Shown here: positions 37,236 to 48,000 of the stretch, one piece after another | How positions within the stretch are numbered: position 1 is the stretch's first letter | How the letters are laid out: each line of letters starts with the position of its first letter | Origin: Emiliania huxleyi CCMP1516 | Taxonomy: Eukaryota; Haptophyta; Isochrysidales; Noelaerhabdaceae | DNA: 64,000 nucleotides | Reading direction: 5' to 3' | Assembly: GCF_000372725.1 (NCBI RefSeq) | Contig: NW_005201412.1 | Location: forward strand, 263,643 to 327,642 | Program-made: the position numbers and the translations under genes | Notes under the pieces: generated by a model | The model's input: only the letters and a program-made list of their open reading frames with translations | The model's database searches: none | What the model was told of the DNA's origin: nothing

Positions 37236-37440
37236 TATGCTGCCTCCCTGCGGATGCTGCCGGCGAGCCTGGCGGTCCGCTGTACTACAAGGAAGTGCTG
37301 ACTCGATTTCTACTCGAATTCTTCTACCCCCACGACTCGGAACGCGAATGTGACAGGACCATCGGGTCCTTCAGCCTCCAAAGCGGGATCACCCGAGAGC
37401 AGCTGAGCCTGCCTCTGGAGCGGCCGCACATTGCTCGGTA
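37236..37440 (+). pseudogene. Fragment of the dispersed coding-like repeat
   Basis: One frame reads ICCLPADAAGEPGGPLYYKE then VLTRFLLEFFYPHDSERECD and RTIGSFSLQSGITREQLSLP, joining the two peptide blocks that are ~1 kb apart at 14.3 and 13.2 kb. No start codon or full gene is visible; the frame runs into a G-run palindromic array. Confidence 0.45.
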
Positions 37441-37474
37441 CCCCCCCTGCACATCTAAAGTCATCCCTGCTGCT

Positions 37475-37567
37475 AGGGGGGGGGGTCTGACCCCCCCAGC
37501 AGCAGAGCGCTGCTGCTGGGGGGGGGGTCCCGACCCCCCCAGCAGCAGAGCGCTGCTGCTGGGGGTG
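37475..37567. repeat. Two-unit array of self-complementary AGCAGCAGAGCGCTGCTGCT
   Basis: The 20-bp palindrome occurs twice, each flanked by G-runs and C-runs that can also pair (GGGGGTCTGACCCCC and GGGGTCCCGACCCC). The whole ~90 bp can fold as nested hairpins or G-quadruplexes. Confidence 0.75.
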
Positions 37568-38294
37568 GCCGGTCTCCGAGTCCTGCTCCTCGCCCGAGTC
37601 CTCGTCCAAGTTCGAGTAGTCTTGTCCTCTTCGTCCTCTTCGTCGATCTCGTCGAGCCGGCTCCTGGCCCGACGCCCGTGACGCTGGGGCCGACTTGCTA
37701 CGCGCGCTGCGACCCGGACCGCCACCTCTGCTGCCGCCTGTGCTACCCGTAGTCCTTGCCGGCGAGCGAGTGCCTTTTGCGGCGCTGTCGCCAGAGCGGG
37801 TGTCGCCACGGCCGTCTTCTGATCTGTTTTGTGGTCTGGTCTGGGGCTCTGCGCGCTGCGCTGCGCTGCACGTCTCGAGGCGCGCCGCAACACAGCCCGT
37901 TAAATGGGGTAATGGATGAACCAAGCATCCCCGATGGCCGGGGGGGTGTCCCATGGCCCCGGGGTGGCCGGGGGCACGCAGGGGGCGCCGCTACGGGCCG
38001 CTGCGGCGCCCATCCTTTCGAAGAATGCCATCCTGGAATATAGGTGAGACCGCACAGGGGAACGGGAGCGGGGACCGGGGAGCGCATGAGGGGGGCTGCG
38101 CAGGGTTCAGCCACATGACAGGGTCCCGGCATTCCCCTCCCGGATACGACAAAATTCCACGCTCACCGTGTTTTCTTTGAGCTTAGCCTTCGATGTTATG
38201 AAACAAAGCAAGGCGGACATGGCATGTCGCTCTCGGACAAAGAGTTTTCTTTTGGTATTTATCGACCTCGCCAGGTCGCTAAGCTTCTTGCGTG

Positions 38295-39810
38295 ATGCTG
38301 TCCACTTTTGTCGCCTCCTCGCTCAGCCTGTCGGCGCCGATCGGCGTGAGCCGGGTCGCGCAGAGCCGCGTCGGCTGCACGCGCATGTCGGACGACGAGC
38401 CGTGGAACTCCAACGCCCAGTCCTCCACCACGCTCGACAAGAGCACGCTCGAGTGAGCACCACAGCCCGCACTACCCTCTGCCCCTCATGCCGCAGTCGG
38501 TGGGAGGGCGTAGACAGTGGCGGCACCGCCCCCACCGCCGCGCCTCCCGCTCACCAGCGGCGGCTCTCTCCACAGGGCTGCGTACGACGCGGCGATGAAT
38601 GCGCCGGCGCCGGCCGCGGCGGGCGGCAAGCAGGACTTCCTGGAGGCGGAGCCGTACTGGGACCAGTCGACGATCCCGGTCAACACGTACAAGAACAAGG
38701 CGCCCTTTGTCGGCAAGATCGTCTCGACCAAGCGCATCGTCGGCCCCGAGGCGCCACCCGCCGCCGCCGCCACGCGCCCGGGAGAGGGACGGAGAGGGAG
38801 CTAGTGAAAGGGCCGTGGAGTCCGCCCTTGTCCGAGCCCCCGCGGCGCCGCCCTCCGCCCGGCAGGCGACGGGAGAGACGTGCGACGTCGTCATGTCGCA
38901 CGGCGGCAAGATGCCGTACTGGGAGGGCCAGTCGTACGGCGTCATCCCGCCGGGCACCAACCCGAAGAACGGCAAGCCAAACTCGGTCCGCCTCTACTCG
39001 ATCGCCTCCTCGCGGTACGGCGACGACATGACGGGCACGACGACGACCCTCTGCGTGCGGCGGGCAACCTACTGGTGCCCCGAGCTCAAGGCGCGGGGTG
39101 GAGGGGGGAGGGGGGGGCAAGGGAGGGAGGAGGGAGGGGGGAGGGGGTGGGCGGCGAGGGGGCGGCGGGCGGACGGAGCCGCTGGCTCACCGTGGCACCC
39201 CGTGCGCGTCTGTGCGCAGGCGGACGACCCCGCCAAGAAGGGCGTGTGCTCCAACTATCTGTGCGACTCCAAGCCGGGCGACGACGTCAAGCTGACCGGC
39301 CCGTCGGGCAAGGTGATGCTCATCCCGGAGAAGGACCCGAACGTCGACCTCATCATGGTCGCCACCGGCACCGGCATCGCGCCGTACCGCTCCTTCATCC
39401 GCCGCCTCTTCGTCGAGGAGACGCCCTTCGGCGAGGCGTACACCAAGGGGAGCGGGCTCGCCTGGCTCTTCCTCGGCGTCGCCAACAGCGACGCGCTGCT
39501 GTACGACGACGAGTGGCAGTCCGTCCTCAAGGCGCACCCCAAGAACTTCCGGCTGGACTACGCCCTCTCGCGCGAGCAGAAGAACAAGGACGGCGGCAAG
39601 ATGTACATCCAGGACAAGGTCGCGGAGTACTCGGACGAGATCTTCACGCGGATGGACAACGGCGCGCACATGTACTTTTGCGGCCTCAAGGGCATGATGC
39701 CCGGCATCACCGAGATGCTCGAGGGCGTGTGCAAGGAGAAGGGGCTCAAGTGGGAGGACAAGCTGACGCAGTGGAAGAAGGCGGGGCAGTGGCACGTCGA
39801 GGTCTACTAG
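38295..39810 (+). CDS. petH: Ferredoxin-NADP+ reductase, plastid leaf type
   Basis: Exons 38295-38452, 38576-38750, 38866-39090, 39220-39810; introns 2 and 3 are GC-AG; about 382 residues. The enzyme passes electrons from reduced ferredoxin to NADP+ at the end of photosynthetic electron transport. Seen: leader [20 protein letters not shown] (signal plus transit type, as expected for a complex plastid), [19 protein letters not shown]-binding [12 protein letters not shown]-binding [37 protein letters not shown] and C-terminal WHVEVY with the aromatic terminal Tyr stacking on FAD. Start chosen at the ATG that opens the hydrophobic leader. Confidence 0.95.
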
Positions 39811-40444
39811 GCGGACGAGGCGACCCCCCTCACCCCCTGGACAGACCGCCGACCCCCGTACACTCTCGTCTCTCCGCCCCCTCTCCGCGCCTTTTCTCCT
39901 CCCCCCCCATCTCCGACGGGAGAGCGTCTCGCATTTGTGCGGCAGTTTATCTCCGGGTCTCTGCGGGTGTGTGGTTGTGGGGCGACAGCGAGAGCGATGA
40001 TGATGTCTGTCGAAAAATACGATTGGGAAGCCGCGGAGAACGACGAAAAACCACCGGCGCCACACCGGGAGGCGGGAGCGGGGTCTCTCACGGGTCACGG
40101 GTCACCGGGGACCGGGGTCAGCGGCTCAGAGTTGCGAGCAGAGACGGCCCCTGACCGGTGGCGGCTGGCGCGGCGTCGGGGTGGGTCGTGCTAGTCACGG
40201 CTCACGGCGCGCGGGCAGTGGGGGCGGGCAGCCTGCAGTGGGGCGTGCTGCGGCACGTACCGGTACGACGTAGCGCAGAGCTCAGTGACTCTCCGCCCGC
40301 GGCGCCGGTGCGGCCCGTGCGGGCCCGCGGCAAGCCGCTGCCCGACACGCTGTGTGCGCTGGTCCGTGGTCGTCGAGCGGCTCGGCTGGCGTTCTCGCTA
40401 TCGAGAGCCTCTCTCTCTCCTATAGGCCTCCTGCCCCGCCCGCC
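39811..40444. other. Intergenic between convergent genes
   Basis: Nothing supported; G/C-rich 3' flanks of both neighbours. Confidence 0.4.
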
Positions 40445-43210
40445 CTACTGGCTGCCGGGCTGCACCGACGCGATCGGGACGAGTCGGACGAGGCGTGGCT
40501 CGTACAGCTCCTGGTTGCGCATGTAGACGACGCCCCACAGCATCTGGCTGAGCCACAGCTGGGAGTACTCGTTGGGCACGCAGCTGCGTTGCGGGGTGCG
40601 GTGCGGGGTGGGGGTGTGGGGTGTGGCGCTCGCTGCACAGGCGGGAGGGCGAGGGGCGCTGAGCGAGAGAGAGGGGCGAGGGCTGGAGGCATCCGGGTCC
40701 TTCGGCGAGCGCGGGAGGGGCTAGCAGGGGAGGGGCTAGCAGGGGCGAGGCTAGCAGGGTTCGGGGGCGGGCAGGGGCGGGGGCGGGCAGGGGTCGGGGG
40801 CGGGCCGGGTTCGGGCAGGGTTCGGGGGCAGGCAGGGGCGGGGCGGGCAGGGGCGGGGGCGGTGCGGGGCCGGCGGGGAGAGGGCGCCGCACCGCCGGAC
40901 AGAGACGGGCGGCGGCGGAGGCAGCACGCCCGCGAGGGAGGTGGCGCGCAGCATCCGCCGCACCTAATTAATTAGGGAGGGGGCCTGAATCACCTAACTA
41001 ATTAGGGAGGGGGAGCGCAGCCTCCGCCGCACACCTCGCGAGCACTGGCGGTGCCCGCCGCTCTCGCGCCCGCCGTCCGCGCCTTCGGCTCCACGGCGTC
41101 CAGAAACAAAAAGATGGCCTGCAGCGGCAGCCGTGCCTTCCAGCCCTCTACCCACGCCGCCGTGGCCGCAAACGGCTCAGCAGCGGCTGCATCGGCGTTG
41201 CCGCCGCCCGTGTCGCCTCCGTCGGCCTCCCCCGCGGCGTCGCTGCTCGCCGGCCCGGCACCCTCCCCGCGGGTGCCGTCCGGCTCGAGGGGCTCCTCCG
41301 CCTCGGCCGGCGGCGGCGGCTGCAGGCTCGGCAGCGCTCGCAGCGGTGCGGCGGCGTGGAGGAGGGCGTGGAGGAGGGGCAGGTTGGCGGCGTGGTGGTA
41401 GAGCAGCGAGGAGGAGACGACGGCGAGGGCGGTGATGAGCAGCTCGGGCCGCGCCTCGCCCCCGAAGAGGTAGCTCGGCTGCGCGAGGTCGAGCAGCATC
41501 GCGGTGAGCAGCGCGGCCGCCTCGTCGGAGAGCATCTTGGTGTGCGGCGCCAGGTTGGCGAGCAGCGCGAGGGCGGCGGGGAGGAGGGGCTCGAGCCTCT
41601 CCTTGCCGGCGGAGACGAGCTCGGCCACGCTCGAGAAGAGGAGGTCTGCGATGGAGGGCCCGGTCGGGCGGCTGCCCGGCAGCGGCAGCGCGACGGGGCA
41701 GGGCAGGTTGACGATGGACGAGAAGCCCGGCTCGGCCGAGAGGAGGAGGAGGGAGAGGAGGGAGAGGTGCACCCACGAGTGATGCGCCACGGCGCCGTCG
41801 CCGCTCCAGACCACAACCCAGTAGACGAGGCAGAGGACGACCTCGGCCAGGTCCTCCTGCCGCTGCAGCAGCGCGAGGCGGAAGGCGGCGTTCCTCTCGA
41901 GAAAGCAGTGCAGCAGCAGCAGCAGCTCCTGCTGGCACTGCAGCGCCGCCTGCGCAGACGGCAGGTAGGTGCCCCGCGAGGCGAACCCGTTGCGCAGCAG
42001 CCGCCGGAAGCCAGCCACGAGAAACGCCAGCGTCTCTGGCCGCTGCAGCCCCACGAGCAAGCGGCTGATCCCGTCGTCTCGCCCTTCGCCCACGGCGGCG
42101 GCGCCTCCGCCGCCGCCTCCGCCGCCGCCCGCGCAGCCGCCCGCGCAGCCGCCCTCGCCGCCGCCCTCGCGCGCCAAGGCAGCCGGCGTGCGGGGCGAGA
42201 GCAGCACCATCAGCAGCTGCGACGCCGCGTGCACGACGCCGCGGTGCGAGTCTGGCAGCAGCGAGTGCGCGTACGGGATGCCGTAGCCGACGGGGTCGTA
42301 CGAAAAGATGACCTGCGAGCCAGAGGGGGGCGGGGAGCTGTGAGTGGCGAGGCGTGCCGCGAGTCCGGGGCCTGGCTGCGCGGAGAGCGGACCGAGAGCA
42401 GCGCGCGGAAGAGCGCTTTGCCGAGCGGCGGCGGCGCGTTGACCGCCGCGAGCAGGGCGCGGTTCGGGGCGGCGGCCGAGCCCGCCCCGGCGAGCTGCTG
42501 CGGCGAGAGGAAGAGGGAGGCGGAGCAGGAGACGAGGAGCGCGCGCCTGGGCATGTCCCGGACGTGTCATGGACGGCGTCTCGTGACGGAGGCGGAGCAG
42601 CGGACGAGGAGCCGCGCGCATCGCCGCCTCGCGCGCCTCGTCGGTGGCGGCGGAGGATGCGTCCCACGCGGCGGGCGAGAAGCGCTGCTCCTGGTACACA
42701 CAGGAGGGCCTTGTCGAGAGGAGGGGGCGAGGTGTCGCGTGCTGCGGGCGGCGCGGCACTACTTCCTCACAGGCGAGGAGCGTGAAGCCGGGCACGAAGA
42801 GAGACCGCACCAGAGCGAGGACCAGGCAGCCGCCCAAGTTGAGCGGCGGGGCCTCGGCGGGCAGCGCGGAGGGTGCGGCCGCTGCGGCGCCGGCGGGCGG
42901 CTGGTCGATGCCCTCGACGGGCGAGGCGGCGAGGTCCGTCCAGAGCAGGTGCCGGATGCCTGCGTCGGCGGGATCCTCGAGCAGGAGCGGCATCAGCCTG
43001 GCCACCATCCGCAGCCCGTTCATCAGGCTCACCCGCGCGGCGCCGCCCCGCGACCCCTCGCCGCTCGGCTCGCTCCGCCGCCAGAGCAGCCGCACCAGCC
43101 GGCCGAGCAGCGCCTGCAGGGCAAGGCGCACCGGAAGGTCGAGGACCCGGGCGGTGCCCTCCCGCGCCCGCAGAGGCTGCTCGCCGCGAGCCGGCCCTGG
43201 TTGCACGCGC
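40445..43210 (-). CDS. HID1/Ecm30-family protein
   Basis: Minus-strand exons carry the hallmark blocks in order: DLPVRLALQALLGRLVRLLW, GLRMVARLMPLLLEDP and HLLWTDL (about 43170-42900), CLVLALVRSLFVPGFTLLAC, exon from 42690 (EQRFSPAAWDASS), RALLVSCSASLFLSPQQLAG with LFRALLS, then VIFSYDPVGYGIPYAHSLLP (about 42300), a long helical region (LAEVVLCLVYWVVVWSG, LPAALALLANLAPHTKMLSD), and a last exon NEYSQLWLSQMLWGVVYMRN ending at a stop at 40445. YDPVGYGIPY and the LWGVVYxRN end are typical of HID1, a peripheral Golgi/trans-Golgi protein needed for dense-core vesicle and traffic functions in animals. Introns hold G/C-rich repeats, including two CACCTAAYTAATTAGGGAGG units near 40961-41013. The 5' limit is uncertain because it may be one gene with the SAM-PUB exons upstream. 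Confidence 0.75.
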
Positions 43211-43299
43211 GGCAGCAGCGGATCTCGCGCGCGGAGAGGGAGCCGCCGCTGAGCGCCGACGAGGCGCCGAGGCCCGCGTCCCAGCTGCGCGTGTGCGCG

Positions 43300-44543
43300 T
43301 CCTCCACCATGCCCTCGATCGTCTTCATCGACGCCGCAACCTCCTCCCGCCGCGCCGCCACCCGCGCCGCCTCCCCCTCCAGCGCAATCAGCGCCGCCGC
43401 AGCGACGCCGCCGCCTCCCGCCTCCCCGCCGCCCGCCGCCTCCGCCTCCGCCCCCCCGAACGACGAGCGGCGCGACGAGCCGGCCCCCTCGGCGAGCAGC
43501 GCGTCCACGAGCGCCTCGAGGCACCCCGGCGAGGAGTTGGTGAGGGGGTGGCGAGGAGGGCTGTGTGCGTGCGAGGGCTAGTGGCGGGGGAAGTATCCGG
43601 GAAGTGTCTCTGCTTGGCCAGCGGCGGCTCCGAGGAGAGAGGGGCCAGGGTAGCGGCGAGGGCGAGGGCGGTGTGGTGGGTGGGGCATGGGCGAGGGCGA
43701 GGGCGAGGGCGAGGGCGAGGAGCGCCTTGGCCTCGAGGAGCGGCTTGGTCGGCGCGTCTGCAGGCAAGCGCAAGGTCTTGCCGTCGCCTACTCGCGGCGG
43801 TGCGGGCTGAGCCGGCCGCCCCTCCGCCGCTCTGCCGCTCTGCCGCCCCCCCCCGCCGCGCCTCCCTCGGTGAAGCCCGCCGCACGCATGAGCGACGCGC
43901 CTCCCGGCGCCATCCAGACGCGCTCCTGGAAGAGTGCGCTGGACAACTCGACCCTCCGGAAGGCAGAGTTGGCCTACACGCAGTCTAGGCGGTGACACGA
44001 GGCACGCAACCCCTCCTCCCCGCCGCAGCCAGCGCGGACCGAGTTGGCCGAGAGCGCGTTCCCCAGGTACAGAGCCAGCGCCTGCAGCGTCGAGCGGCGC
44101 GCACCGGCGAGCAGCATCGCCGCAGCCTGGAGCTGGGGCGGCTGACGCGCCGCCCCGACCGGCCCCGCCTCCACCGGCGCTGCGGCGGCCGGGTCCACGA
44201 TCTCGTACTCCTCCTCCACCTCCTCTTCGTCGGTCGGGTCGGTGTCGCCGCCGTCACTCTCGGCAACCTCGCCCTCCTCTTCGTCCTCCTCGTCCGCCTC
44301 GTCGCCCTCCTCCTCGTCGCTGTAGCCGAGCTCCTCGGACGGAGGCTCCCACAGGTCTAGCGCCCGGTTGATGGCCATGATCTGGCCGTAGAGCAGACCC
44401 ATCGGCCGGAGCACGTCGCGCCGCTCCGGCAGCTTGGCGCTCGCGAGGAGGCGGAGGCTGAGCCCCTCCGCCCGCAGCCTCGCCGCGTACTCGGAAGGCA
44501 GCCCCGCCTCCTGGCAGAGCCACTCCTCGCCGCCGGGCGACAT
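43300..44543 (-). CDS. SAM-like domain + acidic linker + PUB domain (possibly 5' part of the HID1 gene)
   Basis: Exons 44543-44040, 43973-43862, 43787-43726 and from 43514 downward, phases consistent; two of the introns use GC donors. Residues ~1-60 (EEWLCQEAGLPSEYAARLRA ... DVLRPMGLLYGQIMAINRAL) resemble a SAM domain. A very acidic linker follows. Then AFRRVELSSALFQERVWMAP, LMRAAGFTEGGDGKTLRLPA and PLLEAKALVDALLAEG match the PUB domain, which in other proteins binds the tail of the p97/VCP ATPase. Past the PUB domain the frame stays open toward the HID1 exons without a clear gene end, so a SAM-PUB-HID1 fusion is possible. An earlier in-frame ATG lies at 44555. Confidence 0.6.
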
Positions 44544-44555
44544 ACACACATACAT

Positions 44556-47176
44556 GCACAAAAAAAGCAAAAAAGAAACGTGATCCGCCCAAAGATTTTT
44601 TTAGGTCATTCACGGGTGTCCGCGGCCCACTGTGCCCGCTGGTAGGACAGTGATCGCCGCAAACCCTGTGGTCAGCTCCATATGATCTCGGATATTTTTT
44701 GTAGGCACCGGAACACCAAAAAACTTCTCTTTCTTCGAGTGATCTGTGATCTGTGAGGGTCCGCCCGCAGGCAGGCGCATTTTGTATACCGAGGCGGTGC
44801 CCGGTGCCGAGCGCAGGCCGGAGCCCACAGGTCGGACCTTGAGACAGCATTGTAGATCCCTGGGCGAGGGTGGTGCTGGTGGAGAGGGCGGTCCGTCGGC
44901 GCCAAACCACCTCCCACCGAGGCGGGCAGGTTCCACGCGTTCCCAGACAGCCCCATTGGAGGTAGACCGCTCGTCTAGCCAATCAGCCTTAAGCGAGCGG
45001 CCTGGCCGTTGGAATGGCCGAGGAGGGGAGCGAGGACGACTGTCTCTGACGGCGAACCTCAGTTACGAGCCGCCCTCCCCTCGAGACGCGAGGCCAGTGC
45101 ACTTGGGGCCAAGCCCCAGCGTGCACCGTCCCACACGCCTCACGCGGCCTCTGGCTGGAGCGGGATCGCAAGCGAATCCCCCAGGCCGGCGCACGTCTTC
45201 CGAGAGAGGAGCAGGAGCGAGGGACCTTCTTAGTTGTCCGGCATGCAGGCGCATGCACGGCCGTTCAGAAATTTTCCCAGCCGTTGGAACGGCTCCGCTC
45301 CTGCCCCTCACCGGGCCGAACGGGTAGTGGGCGTTGGCGCCGAAGAGGGAGGAGTCGCTGAAGGACGGGTAGTCGTCGGTCATGCGGGGGGAGGAGGAGT
45401 CGGCGAGCAGCAGGGAGGAGAAATGCCTGAGAGGGTGGGGAGGGAGGCGTGAGGCGCGAGGTGAGGGGCGTGGGGGCGCGGGGGGCGGGGCGTGCGTGGG
45501 ACGCGCGGCGTGAGGCGCAGGGCGTGAGGCGGGAGGGCGCGGGGGCAAGGAGTTGTGTGTGTGTGTGTCTGTTTGTGTGTGTGTCTGTGTTGGTTTGTTT
45601 CATTGTTTGTGCGAGGGCAGGGCAGGGCAAGGCAGGGCGGCGGCGAGCGGCGAGCGGCGTCGGCGAGATGGATCGGCGACGAAGAGAGGCGATGGTGACA
45701 TACACGTCGGCATTGTTCACGGCAGCAGCGCCGGTGGCGGCCCCGCGCAGCGGCGGCGGCGCCCTGAGTGAGGCAGACTGCCCTGCACAGCCTGCTGGGA
45801 ACGCTCCCGACGAGCGGCGCGCCATGCGAGCCCGCCGCGGGCGACGCGGGCGGCGAACCGACACGCGTGTCGCAGGCGTAGACAGCACTGGCGAAGCGAG
45901 GCGGCTGGCGCCGGCCCCGGAGGCGGCTGCAGTAAGAGCAGCGAGGCAGAAGTCACTGTCCAAGGCGTACTGAGCAAGCTGCCATCGAGCAGCGCGCCAT
46001 GCGGGCCTGCCGCCGGCGACGCGATTGGAGAGCCGACAGGCATCGAAGGGGTAGGTACTGAGGAGGGCCATCGCGCCCGAGGCGGTCCGCGCCGGCCCTG
46101 CAGGCCGTCTCAGAGAGCCTGGCGAGGCTGTACAGAATGCCAAGAGCATACTGAGCAGGCTGCCGTCGAGCGACGAGCCATGCTGGCTCGTCGCAGGCGA
46201 TGAGGTCGAGGAGCCGATCGGAGCGTCGCAGAGGCTGCCGACCAATGCCGTTCGCCCTCGGGCCCAGGGGTGGAAGGCAAGCTTCCTGGCGTTTCTGGCG
46301 AGCGTCCAGACGTCGCAGAGCATCCGGCAGGCGCGCAGCGACCCAAATTTTTGCTCACCGCACGGCCGTGCGAGCCGTCGGTCGGTGGTGATGGTCGGCG
46401 TCGGCGCGCGCCGACCGACGCGGCGGCGGTGGACGTCATGTGGCGGGCGTGGGAAAGAGCATTGTCCGTTGTTTGGTATTGAAAATCTCTCTCCCCTTAA
46501 GGTGCTCTACAACCTAGGCACAAAAGATATGGCATTGCAGGCCATTAGGGCCCTTTAGACGATCACTGAGTAGGCCAAAATCCCCGCTGGGCCGGGAGCA
46601 ACCTTAAAGACAAGTGAGGCGACAAAAACAAAAAGGCGTCGCTCCTGGAGATGTCTGCTCTATTTATTTATTTAGAGGAGGAACTGAGCAGAAATTCTTT
46701 ACGCGAGGAACGCCGAAGCGACAAAAAACACAAAAAACAAAGTGAGGTGAGAGTTGTGAGAGAGAGAGATTTTAAATAATTGCTGCCCCAAGAAAAAAGA
46801 GGGCCAGGTTCCCGAAACACAAGTCGGCCCCGAGCGCAACCCCAGGAACTCGGCGAGAAGAGCGCAACCCTTCCCCAAATGGCATCGAATCATTCCCCCG
46901 TCGACCTCTCCGTGAGTGTCCACTCGAGCCCGTGGCGGTGGTCTGAGAACTGCGCCCGCTTCACCTCGCTTCCCTCTCCGCCCTGCCACTCGTCCGGGCC
47001 GATTGACGAGTATGGCAGCGAATTGAAGGCAAAATCATCAACCTGCTCAGTAATTTTGCCGCAGCACGGCCACAGCAATCACGCCGCACGACGGCCACAG
47101 CAATCACTCCACCTCAAGGCCCACGGCCACCACCACCCCATCCTTCCCTCAGGTCCCATCCCTGCCTCGCTCGGTG
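44556..47176. other. Intergenic or poorly resolved
   Basis: No confident gene. At 45300-45420 (minus) a short coding-like stretch MTDDYPSFSDSSLFGANAHY follows an acceptor-like site and may be the last exon of an unresolved gene. GT-rich microsatellite DNA lies near 45556-45610. 46500-47100 is A/T-richer and shows only the GAGAGAGATTTT motif. Confidence 0.35.
45770..46270 (-). repeat. Degenerate tandem repeat, about three units of 130-180 bp
   Basis: Each unit has a CATACTGAGCARGCTGCCRTCG-like start (seen at 45966 and 46147), then GCGCGCCATGCGGGCCTGCC-like and GCCGACAGG-like blocks. In the minus strand the units read LDGSLLS...PxGSxxSPA, so they may be repeated exons or just satellite. Confidence 0.4.
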
Positions 47177-47599
47177 ATGGGTGACTCTGCGATGGGCCGG
47201 GCGGCCGCCCCCGCCATCGCGGACATCGTCAAGGCCCATTCGGACGAGATGGAGCGCTGTCTAGCTGCTCGGGCGGCGCAGGCGACCCGTGCGCCTTCGC
47301 AGCGGCAAGCAGCGCCGGGAGCGGCCAGCTTGCCCGGCGGCATCGAGTTGCGGCGGTCAGGACTCTCGAGCCTGGTGGGGGCGATGGAGGTGGACTCCGA
47401 GCCTGCCGGCGCATCCTCCGCCTCGCTACCCTCGCCTCCCTCCTCCTCGCCGCCCCTCCCTCGCCGAGCCTCGTCGCTCAAGCGAACCTGCTCGCACCTC
47501 TCTGTCGACGCGACGCCCTTCTACCCGCGCGGCGAGCCGGCGGCGGCGCGCGACGCCTCGCCGCCGCTCTCCCTCACCGCCGAGGAGCAGGCACTGTGA
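47177..47599 (+). CDS. Small disordered protein with a PAM2-like motif
   Basis: Uninterrupted frame of 140 residues from the ATG of MGDSAMGRAAAPAIADIVKA to a stop. An N-terminal helix (AIADIVKAHSDEMERCLAAR) is followed by Ser/Pro-rich sequence. Residues ~106-117, SHLSVDATPFYP, fit the PAM2 spacing S-x-L-x-x-x-A-x-x-F-x-P by which proteins bind the MLLE domain of poly(A)-binding protein. A further exon beyond the stop is not excluded. Link to mRNA control is inference. Confidence 0.45.
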   Translation: MGDSAMGRAAAPAIADIVKAHSDEMERCLAARAAQATRAPSQRQAAPGAASLPGGIELRRSGLSSLVGAMEVDSEPAGASSASLPSPPSSSPPLPRRASSLKRTCSHLSVDATPFYPRGEPAAARDASPPLSLTAEEQAL

Positions 47600-48000
47600 G
47601 ATGAGATCGGCGGGGAATGATGATGCGGCAGAGAACTTGGGATCCACCGAGTTCTTGGCCAGGGTGCATAGCCGAGGCTGGACCTCGGCCGGCGATTCCT
47701 CTGCCCCGACACCCGCTCGCCGATGAGACCTCGCCTTGTTGCCCCCCCCCCCCCCCCCTCTCGCGTGGGCAGGACGAGCGGAACCGCGCCGCCCCCTCCG
47801 ATGCGTGCGAGTACGCGTGCACACCGCCCTACGGGTCTCCGGGCCTGTGGGGCGTCTAGCCGTGACGCCTCTCCTGCCCGGGCACCCCGTCGCGTGCACG
47901 CCACCGCTTCAGTAGCTTCCACGCGCGGCGGGGCCGGCCCAAGGCGGGGTGTTGTCGTTCTTGTTGTAGCGCGCAGCGGGCCGTCGTTGGCGGGTCGTTG
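47600..48000. other. Intergenic
   Basis: C-run at 47741-47758. Ends with GCGCAGCGGG.CGTCGTTGGC-like sequence that also occurs on the far side of the transposon. Confidence 0.4.

Larger units (their letters stand above)
35987..38294. other. Intergenic with repeats
   Basis: Besides the repeats listed, the minus strand at 36351-36986 has an open frame (LLRDALCDPDFCMRFAIRRR in its middle) with weak coding character, possibly a remnant. GA-rich ACATTGAGAGAGAGA occurs at 36320 and 36430. Confidence 0.4.
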
